Origin: an uncultured Clostridia bacterium
GTDB lineage: Bacteria > Bacillota > Clostridia > Oscillospirales > Oscillospiraceae
Assembly: GCA_945946745.1 (NCBI GenBank)
Contig: CAMEWZ010000019.1
Span: 1 to 16,184 of the forward strand
DNA length: 16,184 bases
Direction of reading: 5' to 3'
Each line of letters begins with the position of its first letter. The stretch's first letter is position 1. Positions 6,594-14,057 of this stretch are shown piece after piece. The notes beneath the pieces are model-generated. The model was not told the origin of the DNA, searched no databases, and saw only the letters and a program-made list of their open reading frames with translations. The position numbers were made by a program, and so were the translations under genes.

Positions 6594-7604
6594 ATGGAAA
6601 AGAAGAATATTGACTGGAGCAGCCTGGGATTCGCCTATGTCCAGACGGATATGCGCTACGTCTCCAACTTTAAGGACGGCGCCTGGGATGACGGCTGCTT
6701 GACGGATAACGCCACCATTACCATCAGCGAGTGCGCCTGCGTCCTGCAATACGCCCAGACCTGCTTTGAGGGTTTGAAGGCCTACACCACCGAGGACGGC
6801 CGTATTGTCTGCTTCCGCCCCGACTTGAACGCCGAGCGGATGGCCAATTCCTGCCGCCGTCTGAGGATGCCCGTTTTCCCCGAGGAGCGCTTTGTCAAGG
6901 CCGTGGTAGAAACCGTCCGGGCCAACGCCGCCTGGGTTCCCCCCTACGGCACCGGCGCGACACTGTATGTGCGCCCCTTCATGTTCGGCAGCGATGCCAT
7001 CATCGGCGTCAAGCCCGCCAACGAATACCAGTTCCGGGTGTTCACCACGCCTGTGGGCCCCTACTTCAAGGGCGGCGTCAAGCCTCTGACCGTTCGAATC
7101 TCCGACCTGGATCGGGCAGCCCCCAGAGGCACCGGCCATGTGAAAGCTGGCCTCAACTACGCCATGAGCCTGTACAACATCGTGGACGCCCACGAGCAGG
7201 GCTATGACGAGAACGTCTATGTGGACTCCGCCACCCGCACCCACATCGAGGAGACCGGCGGCGCCAACATTATCTTCCTCAAGGGCAACACCCTGGTCAC
7301 CCCCAAGTCCGACACCATTCTGCCCTCTATTACCCGGCGCTCTCTGATTCAGGTAGCCAAGGATTATCTGGGCATGGAGGTGGAGGAGCGTCCCGTTGCC
7401 CTCAGCGAAATCGGCGATTTCGACGAGGCCGGTCTGTGCGGCACCGCTGCCGTCATCTCCCCTCTGGGCACCATTGTGGATCATGGCAAGGAAATCCACT
7501 ATGCCGGTATGGGCCCCGGCATCCAGAAGCTCTACGACACCCTCACCGGCATCCAGATGGGCCGCATCGAAGCGCCCAAGGGCTGGATCCAGGTTATCGA
7601 GTAA
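6594..7604 (+). CDS. ilvE: Branched-chain amino acid aminotransferase IlvE (class IV PLP enzyme)
   Basis: This 336-residue protein is a fold-type IV PLP enzyme that interconverts Leu, Ile and Val with their 2-oxo acids. The pattern is that of the longer type II BCATs. The PLP lysine is K184 in GTGHVKAGLNYAMSL. Other landmarks are CFEGLKAY (57-64), YVRPFMFGSD (125-134), ATRTHIEETGGANI (213-226) and LCGTAAVISPLG (281-292). It is the first gene on the plus-strand side and has its own promoter. No intrinsic terminator is visible after its stop, so its message may run into the T-box region and end at that terminator. D-amino-acid transaminase and ADC lyase share the fold but are shorter and fit the context poorly. 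Confidence 0.96.
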   Translation: MEKKNIDWSSLGFAYVQTDMRYVSNFKDGAWDDGCLTDNATITISECACVLQYAQTCFEGLKAYTTEDGRIVCFRPDLNAERMANSCRRLRMPVFPEERFVKAVVETVRANAAWVPPYGTGATLYVRPFMFGSDAIIGVKPANEYQFRVFTTPVGPYFKGGVKPLTVRISDLDRAAPRGTGHVKAGLNYAMSLYNIVDAHEQGYDENVYVDSATRTHIEETGGANIIFLKGNTLVTPKSDTILPSITRRSLIQVAKDYLGMEVEERPVALSEIGDFDEAGLCGTAAVISPLGTIVDHGKEIHYAGMGPGIQKLYDTLTGIQMGRIEAPKGWIQVIE

Positions 7605-7647
7605 GGCGAAAACTGTCCGGTATGGAAAGACTTTTGTGTTTCCCCAC

Positions 7648-7676
7648 TTGACACTTTCCAAAAGTCGTGATATAAT
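7648..7676 (+). promoter_or_regulatory. Full-consensus sigma-A promoter for the T-box/ilvA-leu-ilv operon
   Basis: TTGACA (7648-7653), a 17-base spacer and TATAAT (7671-7676) give a perfect match to consensus. Start near 7683. A strong unregulated start followed by transcription attenuation is the usual T-box design. The spacer contains a short dyad, ACTTT cca AAAGT (7653-7665). Confidence 0.9.
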
Positions 7677-7682
7677 CCTACC

Positions 7683-7968
7683 CACATAACGCAAAACGCT
7701 TTGAAGAGGAAAAAGCAGTTTCCTTCTCTCATGGCAGAGAGCCGCCGGTTGGTGCGAGGCGGCGAGGTGGATGCTGTATACTGGCCTCTGAGCGGCCTGG
7801 CTGAACGGGAATCCCAAGTAAGCAGGACGGAGCCCGACCGATACAGCGGGAGACGGTTGTTGGATCGTCATAGAGTGGTCGCGTTTCGCGGCAAAAAGAG
7901 TGGTACCGCAAGGTTTTTATGGTATATAAAAGCCCTGTCTCTTTGGTTTGAAGAGGCAGGGTTTTTTT
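7683..7968 (+). promoter_or_regulatory. T-box riboswitch leader; specifier probably CTG (Leu)
   Basis: The T-box signature AGAGTGGTACCGC is at 7897-7909. Stem I can be traced: base pairing CGC (7697-7699) with GCG (7792-7794), a kink-turn, and lower helix AGAGG (7705-7709) with CCTCT (7785-7789). The specifier internal loop comes next, then an upper helix 7715-7723 with 7769-7777. The top is helix GCCGCC (7741-7746)/GGCGGC (7758-7763) after an AGAGA bulge, closing on the conserved GGTTGGTG loop. The 3' specifier loop is seven bases, ATACTGG, so the codon slot is CTG (7781-7783) followed by a purine. Stem III is 7878-7892. The antiterminator pairs AAGAG (7896-7900) with CTCTT (7939-7943), which is also the 5' arm of the terminator. 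It fills the gap between ilvE and ilvA. Leu is by geometry only; ACT (Thr) or ATA (Ile) one register away are the alternatives. Confidence 0.92.
7933..7968 (+). terminator. Intrinsic terminator of the T-box leader
   Basis: CCCTGTCTCTT (7933-7943) pairs with AAGAGGCAGGG (7951-7961), with one T-G wobble, around a 7-base loop. Seven T residues follow (7962-7968). The 5' arm is shared with the antiterminator, so uncharged tRNA should switch it off. Confidence 0.92.
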
Positions 7969-8020
7969 ATAGGCAAAAATCCCCCGAATTCTTCATAACC
8001 GGAAAGGAAAGAGACAAAAA

Positions 8021-9214
8021 ATGGTCACAATTGACAAAATCTTCCACGCCTCCGTGGTGCTGAAAGACATCATCCGCCCCACCCCTCTGGCCAAGGCCTA
8101 CGGCATCGCCCCGGAGTGCAGTTTATACTTAAAGCCGGAATGCCTGCAAAACACCGGCTCATTTAAGCTTCGGGGTTCCGGCTACAAGATCGCCATGCTC
8201 TCCGACGAGGAAAAGCAGAAGGGCGTCATCGCCTGCTCCGCCGGGAACCACGCCCAGGGCGTGGCTCTGGCCGCCAGCAAATGCGGTATTTCCTCTCTGA
8301 TCTGCCTGCCCGACTCCGCCCCCATTTCCAAGGTGGAGGCCACCAAGCGCTATGGTGCCCAGGTCTGCCTGGTGCCTGGGGTTTACGACGACGCCTACAA
8401 CAAGGCGCTGGAGTTGAAGGAGGAAAAGGGCTACACCTTCGTTCACCCCTTTGATGATGAATATGTGATTGCCGGTCAAGGCACCATCGGTCTGGAAATT
8501 ATGAATGAGATGAGCGATGTGGACGCGGTGATCGTGCCCATCGGCGGCGGCGGACTGATCTCCGGCGTGGCCTGCGCCATCAAATCCATCAGCCCCCATG
8601 TGAAGGTCTACGGCGTTCAGGCGGCGGGCGCCCCCAGCATGTACAACGCCGTCCGCAGCGGCCATGTGGAGGCGCTGAGCGCGGTTTCCACCATCGCCGA
8701 CGGCATCGCGGTGAAAAAGCCGGGAGACCTGACCTTCCAGATGGTGAACGAATATGTGGACGACATCGCCCTGGTAACCGAGGATGAAATCGCCGCCGCC
8801 ATCCTGGCCTTGATTGAAAAGCAGAAGATGATCGCCGAGGGTGCGGGCGCGGTATCCGTGGCCGCCGCCATGTTCGGCAAATTCCCCATCCAGGGCAAGA
8901 AGGTGGTCAGCTTGATCTCCGGCGGCAACATCGATGTCACCAGCCTGTCCCGGGTCATTGACCGGGGCCTGATGAAGTCCGGCCGAACCACCAGTCTGCT
9001 CATCGAGCTGGTGGACAAGCCGGGGCAGCTGAAGGACGTATCCCGGATCATCGCCGACTGCGGCGGCAACGTCACCAGCGTCCACCACGAGCGCAACGGC
9101 GACACCGAGTCCATCAACGGCTGCTACCTGCGTCTGACCCTGGAAACCCGGAACTATGACCACGTTCAGGAAATCACCCAGGCGCTGAAAGACGCAGGGT
9201 TTAAGATCGTATAA
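8021..9214 (+). CDS. ilvA: Threonine ammonia-lyase (threonine deaminase) with C-terminal ACT domain
   Basis: This 397-residue fold-type II PLP enzyme converts threonine to 2-oxobutanoate, the entry step to isoleucine. The PLP lysine is K49 in TGSFKLRG. Other landmarks are SAGNHAQG (73-80), the phosphate-binding GGGGLISG (175-182) and SGGNID (300-305). A single ACT domain spans about 323-397 (TSLLIELVDKPGQLKDV). This is the shorter one-ACT layout, between catabolic TdcB (no ACT) and the roughly 510-residue E. coli-type IlvA with two ACT-like domains. GGAAAGGAAAGAG precedes the start. Being first gene after a T-box and followed by leuACDB-ilvBN argues for a biosynthetic role. The symbol tdcB is sometimes given to this form. 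Confidence 0.94.
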   Translation: MVTIDKIFHASVVLKDIIRPTPLAKAYGIAPECSLYLKPECLQNTGSFKLRGSGYKIAMLSDEEKQKGVIACSAGNHAQGVALAASKCGISSLICLPDSAPISKVEATKRYGAQVCLVPGVYDDAYNKALELKEEKGYTFVHPFDDEYVIAGQGTIGLEIMNEMSDVDAVIVPIGGGGLISGVACAIKSISPHVKVYGVQAAGAPSMYNAVRSGHVEALSAVSTIADGIAVKKPGDLTFQMVNEYVDDIALVTEDEIAAAILALIEKQKMIAEGAGAVSVAAAMFGKFPIQGKKVVSLISGGNIDVTSLSRVIDRGLMKSGRTTSLLIELVDKPGQLKDVSRIIADCGGNVTSVHHERNGDTESINGCYLRLTLETRNYDHVQEITQALKDAGFKIV

Positions 9215-9254
9215 AATATAAGCTTTTCCGTTATGCCCAGTGCGGCAGAAGTAC

Positions 9255-9357
9255 GAGTTGACAGTGTACAGTTGAAAGTTGACAGTTATGGTGTCCCTGT
9301 GGGACAATGAAAATTCCTATCCCGAAGGGATATACCATCACTGTCAACTGTCAACTC
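9255..9357. repeat. MITE-like element with GTTGACAG inverted ends between ilvA and leuA
   Basis: The 103-base segment begins GAGTTGACAG and ends CTGTCAACTC. AGTTGACAGTTATGGT (9277-9292) is the inverse of ACCATCACTGTCAACT (9334-9349) at 15 of 16 positions. The left arm holds three degenerate copies of an AGTTGACAGT unit and the right arm two. Two small perfect hairpins sit inside the stem: GTCCC/GGGAC (9293-9305) and TATCCC/GGGATA (9318-9332). The whole could fold as a three-way cruciform in DNA or RNA. It codes for nothing recognisable and lies in the leuA 5' region. The symmetry suggests a mobile miniature repeat; no target duplication was seen and other copies are outside view. Confidence 0.7.
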
Positions 9358-9412
9358 CGAATACAGTCTCCGCCGGTGAAATGGGAAAGCGTACAAAAAG
9401 GAGAAAACGCAT

Positions 9413-11080
9413 ATGGATACCAGAAAATACAGCATCGGCTATTACCCCGCACCGGGCAGCCACTACAAATGGGTGCAGAAGGATCACATTGAAAAAGCCC
9501 CCCAATGGTGCAGCGTGGATCTGCGGGACGGCAACCAGAGCCTGGTGATCCCCATGAGCCTGGAAGAGAAGCTGGAATTCTACCATATGCTATTGCGGGT
9601 GGGCTTCAAAGAGATCGAGGTGGGTTTTCCCGCCGCCTCCGAGACGGAATATGAATTCCTGCGCACCTTGATCGAAAACAACATGATTCCCAAGGATGTG
9701 TCTGTGCAGGTGCTGACCCAGTGCCGGGAACACATCATCCGCAAGACCTTCGACGCCTGCAAGGGCGCGCCCAGTGCCATCATCCACTTCTACAATTCCG
9801 TATCCGTCGCCCAGCGGGAGCAGGTGTTCCGCAAGAGCAAGGAGGAAATCAAGCAGATTGCCATCGAGGGCGCCCAGCTGGTCAAGCGTCTGGCATCGGA
9901 ATACGAGGGCAACTTCCGCTTCGAGTATTCTCCCGAGAGCTTCACCGGAACGGAACCGGAATACGCCCTGGAGGTCTGCAACGCGGTGCTGGATGTGCTG
10001 GAGCCCAGTGAAAACAACAACGTCATCATCAACCTGCCGGTGACCGTGGAAATGAGCATGCCCCATGTCTACGCCAGCCAGGTGGAATACATCAGTGAGA
10101 ACCTAAAATACCGGGAGCACGTGACGCTGTCCCTGCATCCCCACAACGACCGGGGCACCGGTGTGGCGGATACGGAGCTGGCCCTGCTGGCAGGGGCCGA
10201 TCGGGTGGAGGGCACCCTCTTCGGCAACGGCGAACGCACCGGAAATGTGGACATCGTCACCCTGGCTATGAATATGTACTCCCACGGCGTGGATCCCATG
10301 CTTGACTTCTCCGATATGCCCGCCATCTGCAAGACCTATGAGGACTGCACCCGGATGCACGTCTATGAGCGCAGTCCCTACGCGGGCGCGCTGGTATTCG
10401 CCGCCTTCTCCGGCTCCCACCAGGATGCCATCGCCAAGGGCATGACCTGGCGGAAGGAAAAGAATCTCTACCAGTGGACGGTGCCCTACCTGCCTGTGGA
10501 TCCCCGGGACATCAACCGCACCTACGATGCCGACGTGATCCGGGTCAACTCCCAGAGCGGCAAGGGCGGCATCGGGTATCTGCTGGAGCAGGCCTACGGC
10601 TACATTCTGCCGCCTAAGATGCGGGAGCATCTGAGCTACCAGTGCAAGGCCGTCTCCGACCACGACCACCGGGAGCTGAAAGCGGAGGATGTGCTGGCCA
10701 TCTTCATGGACAGCTACCTCAATATCCGCAGCCCCCTGGCCATTTCCGACATGCACTTCACCCCCACGGACAATGGCGTGGAAGCCATCGTGACCTTCCT
10801 CCGCCACGGTCGGGAGGCCACGGTGCAGAGCACCGGCAACGGCTCCCTGGACGCGGTGAGCAACGCCCTGAAGGACTACACCGGAAAGCATTACACGCTG
10901 AAGGTCTACACCGAGCACTCCGTCCAGGAACGCAGCTCCGGCTCCACCGCGGCGGCCTACATCGGCCTGGAAAATGAAAGCGGCATCATGAGCTGGGGCG
11001 CGGGCACGGATACCGACATCATCAAGGCCAGCGCCAACGCGCTGATCGGCGCCTTCAATAATATGACCAGCAAGGAATGA
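9413..11080 (+). CDS. leuA: 2-Isopropylmalate synthase LeuA (long, actinobacterial-type)
   Basis: The 555-residue protein condenses acetyl-CoA with 2-oxoisovalerate, the committed leucine step. The DRE-TIM barrel is marked by DLRDGNQSL (36-44, metal and catalytic residues), HPHNDRGTG (242-250, metal-binding His pair) and GTLFGNGERTGNVD (267-280). The C-terminal part (about 440-550) is the LeuA dimer/regulatory domain, where leucine feedback inhibition normally acts. The sequence follows the LeuA2 lineage typical of actinobacteria and some Clostridia rather than the B. subtilis/E. coli form. Start ATG 9413 follows AAGGAG. The DLRDGNQ motif and the leuCDB context favour LeuA over homocitrate or citramalate synthase. 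Confidence 0.95.
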   Translation: MDTRKYSIGYYPAPGSHYKWVQKDHIEKAPQWCSVDLRDGNQSLVIPMSLEEKLEFYHMLLRVGFKEIEVGFPAASETEYEFLRTLIENNMIPKDVSVQVLTQCREHIIRKTFDACKGAPSAIIHFYNSVSVAQREQVFRKSKEEIKQIAIEGAQLVKRLASEYEGNFRFEYSPESFTGTEPEYALEVCNAVLDVLEPSENNNVIINLPVTVEMSMPHVYASQVEYISENLKYREHVTLSLHPHNDRGTGVADTELALLAGADRVEGTLFGNGERTGNVDIVTLAMNMYSHGVDPMLDFSDMPAICKTYEDCTRMHVYERSPYAGALVFAAFSGSHQDAIAKGMTWRKEKNLYQWTVPYLPVDPRDINRTYDADVIRVNSQSGKGGIGYLLEQAYGYILPPKMREHLSYQCKAVSDHDHRELKAEDVLAIFMDSYLNIRSPLAISDMHFTPTDNGVEAIVTFLRHGREATVQSTGNGSLDAVSNALKDYTGKHYTLKVYTEHSVQERSSGSTAAAYIGLENESGIMSWGAGTDTDIIKASANALIGAFNNMTSKE

Positions 11081-11083
11081 TCC

Positions 11084-11162
11084 GGTAGGGCGGCTTGCCC
11101 TCAAGCCGCCCCAGGGAACCGGTACGTAAAAAAGCGGCGGGCTGAGGGCAGCCCGCCCTACC
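11084..11162. repeat. REP/BIME-like GC-rich double hairpin between leuA and leuC
   Basis: The 79-base element starts GGTAGGGCGG and ends CCGCCCTACC, so its ends are inverted repeats. Each end is also a hairpin: GGGCGGCTTG/CAAGCCGCCC with loop CCCT (11088-11111), and GGCGGGCTG/CAGCCCGCC with loop AGGG (11136-11157). A short A-rich centre separates them. It begins three bases after the leuA stop. There is no T-run after either hairpin on either strand, so it is not a standard terminator. The layout matches dispersed intergenic palindromic repeats of other genomes; it may stabilise or trim message between leuA and leuC. Confidence 0.75.
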
Positions 11163-11211
11163 AAGAACAGCAAAGAAATACAGATTTTGAATCTATTTCG
11201 GAGGAAGAACA

Positions 11212-12471
11212 ATGGGAATGACAATGACGCAGAAAATCCTGGCGGCCCACGCGGGGCTTACATCCGTCAGCGCCGGACAGCTCATCAGCGCCAAGCTGGA
11301 CATCGTCCTGGGCAATGATATCACCACCCCCGTCGCCATCAATGAATTTACCAAAAACGGCTTTGACTCCGTTTTCGACAAGGATAGAATCGCCATCGTG
11401 CTGGATCACTTTGTTCCCAACAAGGACATCAAGGCCGCCCAGCAGAGCAAGCAGTGCCGGGAATTCGCCTGCGCCCACTGCGTCAGCCACTTCTATGACG
11501 TGGGCAAAATGGGAATCGAGCACGCGCTGCTGCCCGAGCAGGGCGTTGTCACCGCCGGCGACTGCATCATTGGCGCGGACAGCCACACCTGCACTTACGG
11601 TGCCCTGGGCGCTTTCTCCACCGGTGTCGGTTCCACGGATATGGCCGCCGGCATGGCTACCGGCAAGGCCTGGTTCAAGGTTCCCTCCGCCATTCGCTTT
11701 GAGTTGACAGGTAAGCTTCCCGCCAATTGCAGCGGCAAGGATGTGATCCTCACCATCATCGGCAAAATTGGTGTGGACGGTGCCCTGTATAAGTCCATGG
11801 AGTTCACCGGGGACGGCATCGCCTCCCTGAGCATGGACGACCGGCTGTGCATCTGCAACATGGCCATCGAGGCGGGGGCCAAAAACGGCATCTTCCCCGT
11901 GGACGAGACCACCCTGCGCTACATGGAGGGCCGCTGTGAGCGCACGCCTGTCGTCTACACCGCCGACCCGGACGCGGAGTATGAGCAGACCATTGTCATC
12001 GACCTAAGCCAGATCGTGCCCACCGTGGCCTGCCCCCACCTGCCGGAGAACACCCACCCCGCCGCCGAGCTGGGAGACATCCAAATCGACCAGGTGGTCA
12101 TCGGCAGCTGCACCAACGGCCGGATGGAGGACATGGAGGCGGCCTACCGCACTCTGAAGGGCCAGACCGTGGCCCCCGGCGTGCGCTGCATCCTCATCCC
12201 CGCCACCATGCAGGTCTACCGGGAGTGCGTGGAGCGGGGCTACGTCACCGCCTTCCTTGACGCCGGGGCCATCGTCTCCACCCCCACCTGCGGGCCGTGC
12301 CTGGGCGGCTACATGGGTATCCTGGCGGAGGGCGAGCGCTGCATCGCCACCACCAACCGGAACTTTGTAGGCCGGATGGGTCATGTGAACAGCGAAGTGT
12401 ACCTGGCCAGCCCCGCCACCGCCGCCGCGTCCGCCCTCACCGGCTACATCACCGCTCCCAAGGAGGTCTGA
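11212..12471 (+). CDS. leuC: 3-Isopropylmalate dehydratase large subunit LeuC
   Basis: This 419-residue aconitase-superfamily protein forms, with LeuD, the enzyme that moves the hydroxyl of 2-isopropylmalate to give 3-isopropylmalate. The three cysteines expected to hold the 4Fe-4S cluster are C300 (IGSCTNGR), C360 and C363 (PTCGPCLGG). GADSHTCTYGALG (121-133) and STGVGSTD (136-143) are substrate-site signatures. At about 420 residues it is the short, archaeal/Clostridia-type LeuC; E. coli LeuC is about 466. GGAGG lies eight bases before ATG 11212. Homoaconitase large subunits are close relatives; the leuA-leuCDB arrangement settles the call. Confidence 0.95.
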   Translation: MGMTMTQKILAAHAGLTSVSAGQLISAKLDIVLGNDITTPVAINEFTKNGFDSVFDKDRIAIVLDHFVPNKDIKAAQQSKQCREFACAHCVSHFYDVGKMGIEHALLPEQGVVTAGDCIIGADSHTCTYGALGAFSTGVGSTDMAAGMATGKAWFKVPSAIRFELTGKLPANCSGKDVILTIIGKIGVDGALYKSMEFTGDGIASLSMDDRLCICNMAIEAGAKNGIFPVDETTLRYMEGRCERTPVVYTADPDAEYEQTIVIDLSQIVPTVACPHLPENTHPAAELGDIQIDQVVIGSCTNGRMEDMEAAYRTLKGQTVAPGVRCILIPATMQVYRECVERGYVTAFLDAGAIVSTPTCGPCLGGYMGILAEGERCIATTNRNFVGRMGHVNSEVYLASPATAAASALTGYITAPKEV

Positions 12472-12474
12472 AGT

Positions 12475-12960
12475 ATGAAAACCCAAGGACATGTGTTCAA
12501 ATATCCCGACAATGTGGATACGGATGTGATCATCCCCGCCCGGTACTTAAACACCGCCGACGCCCAGGAGCTGGCCAAGCACTGCATGGAAGACATTGAC
12601 GTATCCTTCGTCTCCCGGGTGCAGCCCGGGGACATTATGGTAGCCGGATGGAATTTCGGCTGTGGCTCCTCCCGGGAGCACGCTCCCCTGGTCATCAAGA
12701 CCTGCGGCACCGGCTGCGTCATCGCCAAAAGCTTCGCCCGGATCTTCTACCGCAACGCCATCAACATCGGCATGCCCATTCTGGAATGCGAAGCGGCGGC
12801 GGAGGAAATCCAGGCAGGAGACGAGGTTGCCATTGATTTTGACACCGGCGTCATTTCCGACCTGACCACTGGAAAGACCTACCAGGCGGAACCCTTCCCG
12901 GAATTCATCCAAAAGATCATAAAATCCGGCGGATTACTTGCTTCTTTGAAAGAGATGTGA
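12475..12960 (+). CDS. leuD: 3-Isopropylmalate dehydratase small subunit LeuD
   Basis: This 161-residue swivel-domain subunit pairs with LeuC. It has NVDTDVIIPARYLNT (13-27) and the family signature NFGCGSSREHAP (60-71), followed by AKSFARIFYRNAINIG. The YLNT loop lies at the position that differs between isopropylmalate and homoaconitate enzymes; I do not assign specificity from it. The size fits the short archaeal/Clostridia form rather than the roughly 200-residue enterobacterial one, consistent with short LeuC upstream. It starts four bases after the leuC stop with AAGGAGG inside the leuC end, so the two subunits are probably made in balance. Confidence 0.95.
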   Translation: MKTQGHVFKYPDNVDTDVIIPARYLNTADAQELAKHCMEDIDVSFVSRVQPGDIMVAGWNFGCGSSREHAPLVIKTCGTGCVIAKSFARIFYRNAINIGMPILECEAAAEEIQAGDEVAIDFDTGVISDLTTGKTYQAEPFPEFIQKIIKSGGLLASLKEM

Positions 12961-12964
12961 TAAT

Positions 12965-14053
<1,089 letters not shown>

Positions 14054-14057
14054 TGGC

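Noticed and set aside
6576..7871. Long open frame on the minus strand opposite ilvE (431 codons)
   Set aside because: It is antisense to a clear IlvE and runs across the T-box promoter. Its translation is rich in Gly, Ala and His with no family pattern, as expected from GC-biased codons read backwards.
7701..8063. 120-codon open frame on the plus strand within the T-box leader
   Set aside because: It overlaps Stem I, the T-box and the terminator and runs into ilvA in another frame; the RNA structure explains the region. A leader peptide is not needed for T-box control.
9258..9307. A leuA-specific promoter using TTGACA inside the repeat
   Set aside because: Two TTGACA copies exist (9258-9263, 9279-9284), but neither has a reasonable -10 hexamer at 16-18 bases.
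11175..11190. Small palindrome AGATT ttg AATCT before leuC
   Set aside because: Five-base arms in an A/T-rich stretch are expected by chance, and there is no associated promoter.
10103..11224. Open frame on the minus strand opposite leuA and over the GC-rich repeat
   Set aside because: It mirrors leuA codons and includes the hairpin repeat, and shows no recognisable domain.
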